The translations under genes and the position numbers were made by a program. From assembly GCA_026413225.1 (NCBI GenBank), contig CM048557.1, positions 4,642,501-4,706,500 of the forward strand: a stretch of DNA of 64,000 nucleotides. Direction: 5' to 3'. Below are positions 9,767 through 21,050 of this stretch, in pieces. This stretch comes from Otis tarda (lineage: Eukaryota; Chordata; Aves; Otidiformes; Otididae). The notes beneath the pieces were generated by a model, which searched no databases, was not told the DNA's origin, and saw only the letters and a program-made list of their open reading frames with translations. Position 1 is the first letter of the stretch; every line of letters begins with the position of its first letter.

Positions 9767-12700
9767 ATGCATAAAGGCCGTGGCTGCAGAGCAGCCTGGA
9801 ATGCAGGAAGCCAGGGGAATGGGGGAACTCAGCCTTCTTTCCTAGTATCATTAAATTGCAAGCTTCTGGTTACGACTGACCATTTTGCCCTGATAACAGT
9901 TCACTTCCTGAAACACCTATGTATTTCTCCGTTACTCCTGTAGAGATTTCTGAAAGGCTGGTGTGGTGGTGAGCAACTGCGGCTGCGGGGAACGTGTTCC
10001 AGTGGCTGCCTCCAGGTTCCTCCTGCCCCTCAACCTTCAGAGCTGACAGTGATTTCCCCACTTGAGTTAAGGTCCTCGTTTTGACAAACACTGGGGCCTG
10101 CCAAAATAGCTTGCAGTTATAAAGCAAGCTACAACAGAGGTGCTGCAGGCTCACACCTCGGTGGTTTGGAGTGTAAGCAGGAAGAAACACGAACGCTCAG
10201 CCCTCTTTAGACAGCGTGGCTTTCTGGGAGAAGAGGAACAGGGCTGGCTCAGACATTAGGGGCGAAGCTGCCTCTAAGCTTAGACATTTTCTATTGATGA
10301 CATATAGCACTATTACCCACTGAAATTAAGCTACCTTAGAATAGAGACACACCAACTGCAAAAGAGGTCTGTCCAATGTCCACTGAAATCAGCTGAAAGC
10401 ATTTTAGTAACTTTAGTGAGTTTAGTTGTCAATGGTGCAAAACAACGCTGCATAGCTTTTAGGATGGGAAGTGCAGTATGCTGTAAGCAATATGAATTCC
10501 TTTTCCTCTTTTTTGAATCACTGATTTTTATTTATCATACAAATAAATCACAAACTGCACACAACCTTAAATGCAGACATAACATACGTTATGGTGATAA
10601 CAGAAAAGCTGTGCTCTTTTAACCAGACATGAAATAGAAATAGGCATATTGAATGAGTTCTCCTCAGTAAAACATTCAAATTCCTTATTTTCCCAAATCT
10701 TTAAATTCTGACTTGTCTGTTAGGGATAAAAAAAGTGTAATTACACTAAAACATGCTTACAAAGGACAGCACATCAACTAAATTTATTCAGACAACAGCA
10801 TACGAGTGTCCAAGGATTGGATTGAAAGACTTTCATACAGAGCGTTACACTCAATACCTTTTCCAAGTTTTGTTGTAGATTGGTTACTTGGAATTTACAA
10901 ACCATTCAACCAGAATGCACAACAATTGCAGTTTTGAATGTGTATAAATAGCACTCATGTAAGAAGGGTTTAGCTACTTAAGTATATTAATTAAGGGAAG
11001 TCTACATTTCCAATTTTGTTTTGCAGCTGTCGAGGCCGCAGCACACCAGTTCCAAACTGCTCACAAGTATAGTGAGCTAGCTAGGCAAAGCCAAAAACAG
11101 CTATGGAAAAGCATATTAACTAGTGCCAGAATTGTGAAGTGAATAGGAGAATATTTAGATAAACTGAGTTATGAACTGAAACTAGCTGTAGTACACAGTT
11201 GTAAATGTCAGTGAACCAGACAAGCTAATTCCTTGCCTATGAAGTAATGTTGGAACGCATGTTATATGCAGTTTATGTTTAAATATAAATATGGGATTAC
11301 CTTTTAGGTTGTGAAATAGAATCATATAGGCAACAAACATTACATCTAGGGTCTTCCATGAGTGAAAACTGTTGTGTCAAATGTGGTTAGTTTAGTAGAG
11401 TTGATGGGCTTTATTCAAGGTTCCTAGAATTTATCTGCCAAGCATAAATAATTATCTAACAACTAATAGGGCAAGGCCAGAAATATAATAGCTTTTATGT
11501 TGAAATTAATATCAAGTGATCTGTAGACATCTGCTAAGCAAGCCAAATGTGGTCTATGTGCTGTATGTTTTGCCTCACTGCCTCAAAATAACAAGCAGTG
11601 CTTCTATTTGGAGGGGCAGTTTTCCTTGTTGAAGTGGAAAAAAAATGCTCTGATAGAAAATCACTTACACTGTTAGGATCAAGTGTGTGATGAACATTAA
11701 ATAGCCCTACAAATTTAAATAATGCTCGATGCCGAGATTTCAGCCTTGCAAATGCTCGTTTCCTGATGTCTGCTTAGTGTGGTTCAGAGGGAAATGAAAG
11801 GCTTTTTTTGTTAGAAAGAAAACAAATTATAATCCAGTCCACTCCAGCCTTTAGCTGTTGCAGCTTTCTGGGGTCCAGTAAGTGTGGGAGCCTGGGCTCT
11901 AGTGAATTTATTTTTCCAAAATGACCAGAAGCGTGAGGGAAGCATAAGAAAAGCCACAGCATCAAGAAAGCCTGAAAAAGTTCCAAGTAGCAAAGACTCC
12001 TTCCAAGCAGATAGTCGCTATTGCCTTGCAGAGATCGGCATTGTGTGCGTAAGTGTTCGGGTTATGCGGATGCCAGAACAGAAACTGTACTTCCTTTGCT
12101 TGAGAGCACCACTGTTGGCATGGTTTGTTTGCTTTACTGGCTGTTGCAGTTCGTCTGCTTTCAGGGCCAACCATTCGATCTTTGGCATCTTCTCTAGGGG
12201 TCTTGACCTCTCCTCTGTTTCAAAAGTATTAGAAGGAGACTGAATTGCTGAGTGGGGAACGTAATCTTTGTGAGGCCAAGTCTAAAGATGTTCGTAAGCT
12301 GAAAGGGCTGCACTGGCAATTTACTGGGTACTATGCAGGGATGAATGAGAGACTCATATTCATTGTGCTTATGTATGCTCAAGTTCTTTATGTCCATATT
12401 TAGATCTATTAACACAATAAGATTAAGCCAACTTGACTTTCTTGAATGAACAAAGCAGTAAGTGGCAGAGCCTCAACAACAGACCCCGTAAATGTGTACT
12501 ACCACCAGCAGCATGACTAACGCTGGACTCGAGATCCTGTGGGGTTTGGCAGTGACACAGAAGACGCTATTCTGAACAAGCTGAATTCCCTTTCGTACAG
12601 GAGCCTTGGCACTGACCTCACTGTAAGCTGGCTTGGGCTTTTATGGGGGCAATGAAGGCTGGGCTCTGTGCTGGACTCGGTGTCTCTGCTCTGGGCTTTC

Positions 12701-12994
12701 CTGAATACGGGAGTGCAGCCTCAGGTTGCTCTGGTTCGTGCTGCCAGGAGTCCCTGGGGATTTTTCTGCCAGCTGGGTTAGCCAGAACACACAGTGCTCT
12801 AGCCAAAGTCAACTTCCCCTTGTGAGGGCAACCGCAGTGAGGAAATGTCACTGGCTGGCTGTGCCAGCTCTCAAACCACAGCTCACGCTTCCCAGCAGGG
12901 ATTTCCCCAGCAGATAAGTGGCAGCAATCGCTGCCCTGTGCTGGCAACTCCAGCGGGCAGAGTTAGAGGAACAGGACAAAGTGTTGCGGGGAAG

Positions 12995-13070
12995 AGAGCT
13001 GTTGTATTGGCAAATCCAGAGTTCTTCACAAGAGAGCTGTTGTATTGGCAAATCCAGAGTTCTTCACAAG
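12995..13070 (+). repeat. Perfect 38-bp tandem duplication
   Basis: Two abutting 38-base units are identical at every position. Each starts AGAGCTGTTGTATTGGCAAA and ends GTTCTTCACAAG. The second unit is followed by AGA, the first three bases of another unit. Identity indicates a recent duplication or ongoing slippage. The unit length is not a multiple of three. Confidence 0.97.
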
Positions 13071-15367
13071 AGACCAGGTTTTGACTGACGTTTTTCTCTG
13101 CTGCTCCAAGGCATACATGATGAGAAGGAAGAAATCCCTTTTGCAAAGGCCTATTCTTGGTTTTCTGTATTGGAGCAGCACACAAGGGAGTTAGGAGTGT
13201 CCTGAGACTGGAATGCTACAGAATTTTGTCCATGGATGAGGCTCCTTGTAGCAGAGCTAGAGAGAGCAATATCCAAGCTGGATGGAGGGAGTGGACCACC
13301 AGTTCTGTTCTTTGGATACTGCAGCCTTAACTGCTGCAAGGACTAAGCACAGGACATTATTCTAGGTGGTATAGTTGGGCTTCTTTGCAGGCATTCATCT
13401 GAGGTGGGTGAGGAAGTTTCTCTGTGCCACTTGATCTTGGCTTTCTGTGAGAAATGTGAATTGTCAATTCCAAATAACAACATGTAGGAGCTCCTGGACT
13501 GTGCTGAGGGTGCATAACAGCCCATTCAGCTTTACTTAGATGATTAGTCTACTGCTTTTACTGCAGAATACATGGCAAAGCGGTCATTTCTATGCATGTT
13601 CTAGAGTGGTACATTATTGCATTTTAGCACTTGACATGCCCTCTTACTGTTCCAGTTCTCCACAACCCCTTGCTGTCCTGCTGTGGCTGGCTGGCAGGGA
13701 CCTGGGCCTGAGAGGTGCTGTGCACTTGTTAGAAAGTGGCTTTATCTACCTCAACGGTGTCTGAGACATGCCCAGGCCCATGCTCGCTTTAGCATCATTT
13801 TGGTTCTGCATGCAGCTCTTCAAAGAGTGGAATTATTACATTCACTAGAAAAATTACAGTTTGACCTGTCTTTTATGCATCTGTCTCTCACTGTGATCAG
13901 GGACTCTGTTTTGATTTGAGGCTGTCTTTATCTCCATGGGTCTACCTGGCAAAATGAAGGTGTGATTGTAGCATGTTGGCCTGTCTTAATTTAACTGGTA
14001 GAGGTAATAGTAGCAGTGAGGATGCAGCAGCACTGGCTAGCAACCAAGTTATAAAGTTTCCAGAGACCTTTTGTGTGTACCTCAAGGTATGCTGACGCTG
14101 CAGCAACTGCTGCTTGCAGGGATACCCTGAGATAGCTGTTAACAATTTCACAACGAGTGAATTGTTACTTATCAATGACTGAGTTAAGTGACTGCCACAA
14201 CGTTTATTCTGCTTCTTGGGTGGGTTTTGTAACTTGTCCTGAGTACCATACTGCTGTGGATGGTGCCTGACTCTGGAAGAAGCAAAGCACTGGCAGAGAC
14301 TGTGTCATGCTGCAGAACAACCTGCCACTGACTTGGAAGTGGTAGAAATAGAGCATGAAAACTGGACCTCAAAGCCTGAACAGCAAAATACGGATGTTAC
14401 CTGCCACAGACCAATCCCTGGAGGTCTCGTGTTTTACCCTGTGGCACGGCTCGTGTAAGCTGTCATGCTAATGAAGGTCCACACAGCTCAGCTGAACATC
14501 TGGGCTCTGCAGTGGCAGCCAGTGCTTCTCGTTACTGTGCCTGCTTGGTGGAGTCTTGATGGAACTTGGGTCTATCATCCTTGCAAGTGGTCTTTGGATG
14601 CTAAACCCAAGACAACCTTTCTGTGCTCATTCTCCCTCTGGAAAAAGGGTTCAGCATCCCGTTCCGTCCAGCAGAATTGGACCATTGGATTTGAAAATAA
14701 TCTCAATCTTTTGGCTAACAAGATTTGTCCTCAGGACTTTTTCTCACATTCTATGTTGAACATCATTTTTACGTGCTGCTAACTTTGATAGGGTAATGGG
14801 AACAATCTGCAGACGGAGTCGACCCATGTATGATAAATAGTTAGCTTTGATCTGCAATATGTCTTCTAAATGAGACGCAGTGGGCTTTTTTCAGGTGTGC
14901 TCCTCAGCTGATGTAAAGTGACGTTGTGTCAGTTTACGCTGTAGTGGCACAGTACCACAGGAGTGGCGAAGCCAGCAGAGCATTGCTGCTAACGATCTGA
15001 TCCAGATTTGGGACAGGTCTGTGGCCTGTACCTTTCTGAATCTGTGCTTGAGTCATGTGCAAAGCAGCGGTCTGCAGTTCTGGCAAACCTTGCAGAGGCC
15101 CACAGGAGGGATGAAATCAGTTGCCTGAGAATCAGGCCGTTTCTACCCCGGTTCTGAATCTGAGACTTCGTTGCTCCAGGCTGGGGTTGGTACTGCAGGA
15201 GCCCCACCTGCTGTCGATGGGCAGACAGCTGCTCCCTCCGCCAGCCCACTCCCGTTCCCCATAAAGCGGGTCATTTCGCCGTACCCTGTCTCTTACACCT
15301 GCTTTCACCCTTGCATTCTCCCCTTTACCCCCACCTCTTCGTGGTCCTCATGTTTGTCAGATCTTAT

Positions 15368-15440
15368 GTTGACTCTAAGCTCTGTGGGGTGGGAAGTATA
15401 TCTTATCTCCACTTCTAACGCAGTAAGTAAATTTACACAC
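15368..15440 (+). repeat. Eroded ancient interspersed repeat fragment
   Basis: The stretch with GACTCTAAGCTCTGTGGGGT followed by GGGAAGTATATCTTATCTCC resembles the 'TGTAAGCTCTCTGGGGCAGGGACTGTCTCTTA' type 3' segment of ancient amniote LINE/SINE repeats (MIR/L3-like). The match is from memory and partial, so the family is left open. Confidence 0.35.
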
Positions 15441-17512
15441 AACCTAAGTGCTTGATAACAACCCCTATCTTTTGCTTTTACTAGCATTCGATTTCAGGAG
15501 CTCTCTGTGAATCCACTTGAGAAAAAGCTACAAAGGTAAAGGTATAATTAGGATTCCTGAGATTATTTTATTCTAATCTGAGGAGAGTGACTTTATATTG
15601 TTGGTTTTTTTCTCTTTACAAATGAGAACACCATAAACAAGTGTACCTGGAATAGAAAAGAAAATAAATATAAGACTTTTAAATTTACTAATACTTGTAA
15701 AAAGAATAGAGTGTCAAATGATGTATTAAGAGACTTTTTCTTAAATTTAAATGCTTTTTTACAAGTGAGATGAGCACAGTGATCAGGAGTAAGTCTTATT
15801 TGCACAGCAGAATTCATTGGACATTAGAGTGCTTTTGGAGCAGAAAAAGACTTTTATGTTTAAAGGCTTTCTTTTTTATATATCATTTATATCTTTTAGG
15901 AACATATTCTGCTAAGTACTTCAGCTCATGCCTGTTTTCAATAACAGTTCTGTTTCAGTCAACATGGATGTTGCTGAATCAGGATCTAGACCATCAGCAT
16001 TTCTTCCCCCAGAACAAACCTACAGTTAAAGCGATCGCTGTCTCCCCCAATATCTTATTTTAGAAGAGTTTGCTAGCCTGCAGTATCACACATTTCATTG
16101 CATTTGGGACTGGAGAGGGACTCAAACCAGCAAAATTTGTGTCTGGAATGAGATTCCAAACACTTTGCTTATGAGGATTCTTTAGACTCATCCATTAGAA
16201 GTGTGAAATTGAGAATGCATGAATGTAGGTGTTGTCATTCCTGCTTATAGGATATTATATGTAGGTAGAAGCAGAATGAAAAGGTGTTGTTATTTACTTT
16301 GGGGAAAGTATGAGGGCTCTCGAGATACCTACTCTGCAAAAAGCCAGCAAAACTGCCTTCAGTTGTGAAACCCTTTGTGTTTGTGACATGGCATGTGTTT
16401 TACACCTGGGCTTATGAAACTTTTATTAAAAATCTATTATTAAGCCTCAGTGTGTCATTTTGGTAGGCTAATAGGACAGCTAATAGACAACACCGAGCAT
16501 CTGCTCATTTCCTGCATATAGAGAGCTGGACTCGTCAGTGAAGCAAGATTTTAAAAGTCAATAAAACAAAAAATGCTTAACCACAGATTCTTAACAGATA
16601 ACAAATATATTTATTTTATTTGTGAATATAATATGCTTTCTCTCAAAAGATAGTTTAGATCTTAGTTTTTAAGAGGATGTTTGGATTTCTTAGGTGAGTA
16701 AATGCGTTCGCTTCTGTCTCTGCCTAATCTGCTTTGTGCCTGTGTAACCCAGCAGGAAAAGCACAGCACTTTTTGATATTCTCAGGAGGGGAGGATGTGT
16801 CTTGCTTTGAAGATGAGGGAAGCACAGTAGTGGCTCATATGCCATGTGCAGGTTCTCCATAGAGGTTACACATTACCCTGTAAGAACTTAAAATGTCACG
16901 ACTGCCACAAAGTGCAGTGATTCCAGAAACTCAGTGCATGACGTACAAAGTAAAGGGGAGGGAGAACAATGCTGCTGCTGCATTTCTTGATCCTTTTGAA
17001 ACATCACCATAGTTATGTCAGATAGATTATGTTTCACTGCAAGATGCTAAGTAGCTGGAAGTTGCCTTATTTGTTTTCTTAGTGTAAAGCATTCTTGTAG
17101 GTACCTCTGATGCCAGAGTCATTGCAGCGGCGTGTAACAAGTTCGGATGTGCCCGGCTTTACCTTACAGGCAAGACAGTCTTTCCCTTTCTAGGAATATT
17201 AGTATTATTTATCCTGGAATCCAGCAGCACCCAGGCTGAGACATCTGCTAACAATATCTGTGTGGCAACTAAGTGTTCTGGTGTCTGTAATATTCAAATA
17301 TGAGTGCAAAGTAGATTCAGGTGTTTGGAAAATAACAACAGGAATGAAAGTATGTTTTTCTTAAGGGATTCTATAGGCAAGCGGGTCATCCTTTATTATT
17401 CTTTTGTTTGCAAATAATGCAAATCAGTAGTAAAGACTGATGAACAGGAACCTGGGCCTCTGAAGAAAGGAGCGTCATGACAGTCTTGCTGGAAATTATT
17501 GTTTCTGTTATT

Positions 17513-18029
17513 AGAATCATAGAATAGTTTGGGTTGGAAGGGACCTTTAAAGGCCATCTAGTCCAACCACCGTACAAGGAGCAGGGACATCTCCAATTAG
17601 ATCAGGTTGCTCAGGGCCCCATCCAAGGTGACCTTGAATGTTTCCAGGGATGGCGCATCTATCACCTCTCTGGACAGCCTGTTCCAATTTTCCACCACCC
17701 TCATTGTAAAAAAATTTTTGTTATGTCCAGTCTGAATCTGCCTCCCTCTATTTTAAAACCATTACCCCTCGTCCTATCACAAAGGCCCTGCTAAAAAGTT
17801 TCTCCCCATCTTTCCTGCAGGCCCCCTTTAGGTACTGGAAGGCCACTATAAGGTCTCCCTGGAGCCTTCTCCTCTCCAGGCTAGACAGCCCCAACTCTCT
17901 CAGCCTGTCCTCATAGGAGAGGTGCTCCAGCCCTCTGATCATCTTCATGGCCTCCTCTGGAATCGCTCCAACAGGTCCACATCCTTCTTATGCTGGGGGC
18001 TCCAAAGCTGGATGTAGTACTCAGGTCCT
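17513..18029 (-). mobile_element. CR1 LINE, minus-strand copy
   Basis: Reading left to right, this is the reverse complement of CR1: AGAATCATAGAATAGTTTGG at the left edge is the 3' tail, followed by GGTTGGAAGGGACCTTTAAA. It continues through the antisense of the reverse-transcriptase tail to GGGGGCTCCAAAGCTGGATG near 17995-18014. It extends about 90 bases further 5' than the copy at 8391 and is of the same subfamily. Frames at 17534-17794 (plus) and 17748-17948 (minus) are CR1 antisense and sense fragments, not host genes. Confidence 0.97.
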
Positions 18030-19080
18030 AAACAAATAGGGGACCCTGGAGTGATTGATTAATCTTTTCTTAAAATACTTGTTAATAATGTGGTGACCCT
18101 TCATAAGAATGGCAGTTTAACAAATGTATGATCATGTCTATGCATAGGCTCCTCTCAGTCTGCTCACTCAAGAATGGAGCAAAGACTTAAATAGAAGTAT
18201 TTTATTGTTTACTCAGGGTTTTAGCTAAGCATGTTAGAAAGATCTGAGTTAGCCAACAATCTGAATATACCTGCAGTATGTGGCTGAGGTAAGATTTGTA
18301 AGGGGAAGTTATTAGTTTATTAAATCTATTGCTAGAGTTTGTTAAAAAAAAAAAAACTACACAACATTCTGGGCACATGAACCATCCTTAGGGCACTTCA
18401 GAGGGATTGATGGCAGCATTTGCTACGTTGAACGCTCAGTGGATATGAACTTAAGTCTGTTTGGCTCAATTACTGTGCTCTGAGCAGTGTAATTTAAATA
18501 TTGTGTGTTTCCGGAAGGTTAACGTTGCTGGTACACTTCATGCTCTTCACTGTAAAAAGCAAGCACTTTAAAAACAAGTGACAATCTTCCATTTGCCACT
18601 ATGCAATCAGTGAAACTGTTCTGTTAAGATCGAAATTTCCAAGGCTAAAGTCAATTAGAGCAGAGTGCTTAAATTTGCTAGGCTCCTTCCTTAGTCCACA
18701 TGAAACAAGTACAGAAACGACACTGTAAAACTGGTGGTAAGGGGAAGGCAGCCACACCGTGGGCTAAAGTTGCTTAACAATACTTTCTGTACCAGGAAGG
18801 GCTGTGGTCTGAAGGTAGAATTGCCCACTCTTGCGTAGCTGAGGTGGTGCTGTGAGGTTACAAATTCTGCTGCTTCCCTGGGAGCCCAAGTGCCGCCATT
18901 TCACTGGTAGCAATATCCCACGTTCAACCTAGAGCAAGCCGTGGTTTTACTAGCAACAAGGACCCTCTGTGTAAGAGCCTTGACATCAATGTCTGTTGAC
19001 GTGATCATGACAATAACCCCTTCTCCAGGTTTGCTTACACAAATTACTGTGAAGCAAAGCAATGTATGGACGTAGTATAC

Positions 19081-19104
19081 ATTTATCTATACATATAGAT
19101 AAAT
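19081..19104. repeat. Perfect palindrome, 11-bp arms
   Basis: ATTTATCTATA, then CA, then TATAGATAAAT form a perfect inverted repeat with a two-base centre. Each arm contains a TATC/GATA core, so it also gives paired, opposed GATA-type sites. Confidence 0.9.
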
Positions 19105-20968
19105 ATATGTATTTGTAGAGCGGTGTCAGTACACTTTCAGTGAGGGAGAGCACAGACACAGACAAGTTGCTGTGAAGCCAGAAATTGCACGGTGAATTCA
19201 CCTGAGCTGTTATTGCAATAATTTGTTCCTATAGTTGTAGTCTAGGATACAATACCAGTCTTAAACTTAATGAGAATTTAAAATCAAGCTCATTTTGTAT
19301 TATTTATTTTTAGATATTATTACTAGTTTCATAGGAAACTTTCTGGAAGTCCAGCTGCAATGTAGCAGACTTCACAGAATGGCTGTATATATTTAGATTA
19401 TCTTCTTGACTTCCAATCACTTCAATTAAGTGACTCATGATTTTTATGTTATGGGACATCACAAAAGATGCAGCTGCCAGTTTTATTTCTGTTTTTATAT
19501 TGTTGGAAGAGGACTGGAAGTTTGATCTAACTATATTCCTGAAAGTTGAGATGCTCCTCTGAATCTTTCCAATTTGCTGGAGGAATATTGTGGTGTTTGT
19601 TTTGCTGGAGGGCAGCCCAGGGTCTTAAAGGTCCTTTTGATACTTATAACCTCTGATTCTTGGAATCAGAATGTAGAGCCCAAGTTATGAGCACCTATAT
19701 GGGGATTTCTAGTGAACTCAATGAAAATCTTGTAAGAAGTACATGCTGTCACATGCTGTGTTGTCTTCTGGGCAGATAAAAAATATCGTGCCTCGACATT
19801 TCTCATGGAATGGCTCTATTTTTGACTCAGTAGCATGTGAGTAGAAGCTGGACATGACAGAGAATGCAAGAGAAAATCAAATATGAACAAGGATAAATCT
19901 TTCTTTACCCATTTATGGAGTGGCCATTTGTCAGCATCTGGTAAGTACGTATCTATTTTAAGGAGTAGAAGAACTCCTGAAATGTGCCACTCAAATGTGA
20001 TTTGAGTCCTAAATGTAGCTTGTGGTTACAAGTCTGTCTTTAGCATATTGCTGTGTGCTGCCCCGGAGCCTTCAGGTCACGTAAACTTATCTCAGATTTA
20101 ATTTTCTTTCAGTTGTTGTATTAATTCAGGGGTTGTTACAGTTTGTTTGCTTAAAAAAAATCTATGTGATTTTTCTTTGTATTTTGCAAACCTCATCATT
20201 TTGGAATCCTAAATGAACTGTTAAAAGAACTATTTATTATAACCCTATTATATGGATATATTTTGATAAAGAATGTGCATGAGCTTGATGGTGCATCAAA
20301 GCAAAAAAAAACCAACATCTTTGACTTTAAGGAAAAGACTTGAACCCCACTGTCAAGATCAAAGTATATTTCATATGCTAGAGTCCTGATTCAGCAAAGC
20401 ATGTAAAAAAGAATTTAAAGCACAGGGAGCTTTGGTGGCAGCCACTGAACATGGTTGCACTTACTGCTGTGATTCTTGCTTCTGAAAAATCAAACAAAAC
20501 ACTTGCCCACAAACAAGTAATCAGAAATATTGTAATCTTTCTCCATTTGCACATCCTCACTCAGTATTTCTTACACATTCTGCATTATTCATAATGATTT
20601 GCTCTAATCTAAAGGACTTAAAGTTTTAAAAGTTCCTGCATTTGCATGTCTGTTTCTCTTGGTGAATGCTCTTAGCTGACGAGAAACAGCTTGTGTGCTT
20701 TTCCACGTCCTAGTAATCCTTTATTCACATATGCCTTATGCAATAGACGTACTCACTACTCTTCCTCCTTCTCCATCACTAAGTCTTAGAATATGTATGC
20801 TGACACCACATAAATTAAAGCAGTACTTTTTTTCTTAGTGGAAAATGCCTGGTAAGACCCTCTGATTCCCTACATCTCTTTGTCTCTCCAGCAGACCAGT
20901 GTTATAAGAGACCTTTCAGCCAGACAAACAGTGCTTTACGTTTTCCTAACACCCTTCTTCTAAGGGTC

Positions 20969-21050
20969 TAAAATGCTTTACAGCAGTAATAAATTAAGCC
21001 TTACAACATCCTATGTGGTAGGTAACTATTATAGCCATTTTATGGGTGCC
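20969..21050 (+). repeat. Ancient MIR/L3-like repeat fragment
   Basis: The run AAAATGCTTTACAGCAGTAA, then AATTAAGCCTTACAACATCC, TATGTGGTAGGTAACTATTA and CCATTTTATGG resembles the 'GCTTTACAAACATTAATTAAGCCTCACAACACCCTGTGAGGTAGG..ATTATCCCCATTTTA' type of ancient amniote repeat. Such copies are old and sometimes adopted as regulatory DNA. The assignment is by pattern memory only. Confidence 0.45.

Larger units (their letters stand above)
8846..17512. other. Intergenic; no gene seen
   Basis: No exon, RNA gene or recognisable protein was found. It contains a 20-bp imperfect tandem (9727-9766), a perfect 38-bp tandem duplication (12995-13070), an eroded ancient repeat (about 15368-15440) and a homeodomain-motif-rich patch at about 16420-16620. 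Open frames such as 11884-12243 have no motif, no consistent codon pattern and no splice context that I can defend. Confidence 0.6.

Noticed and set aside
12995..13070. Direct repeat considered as a CRISPR-like array
   Set aside because: Only two abutting copies without spacers, in vertebrate DNA; it is a tandem duplication.
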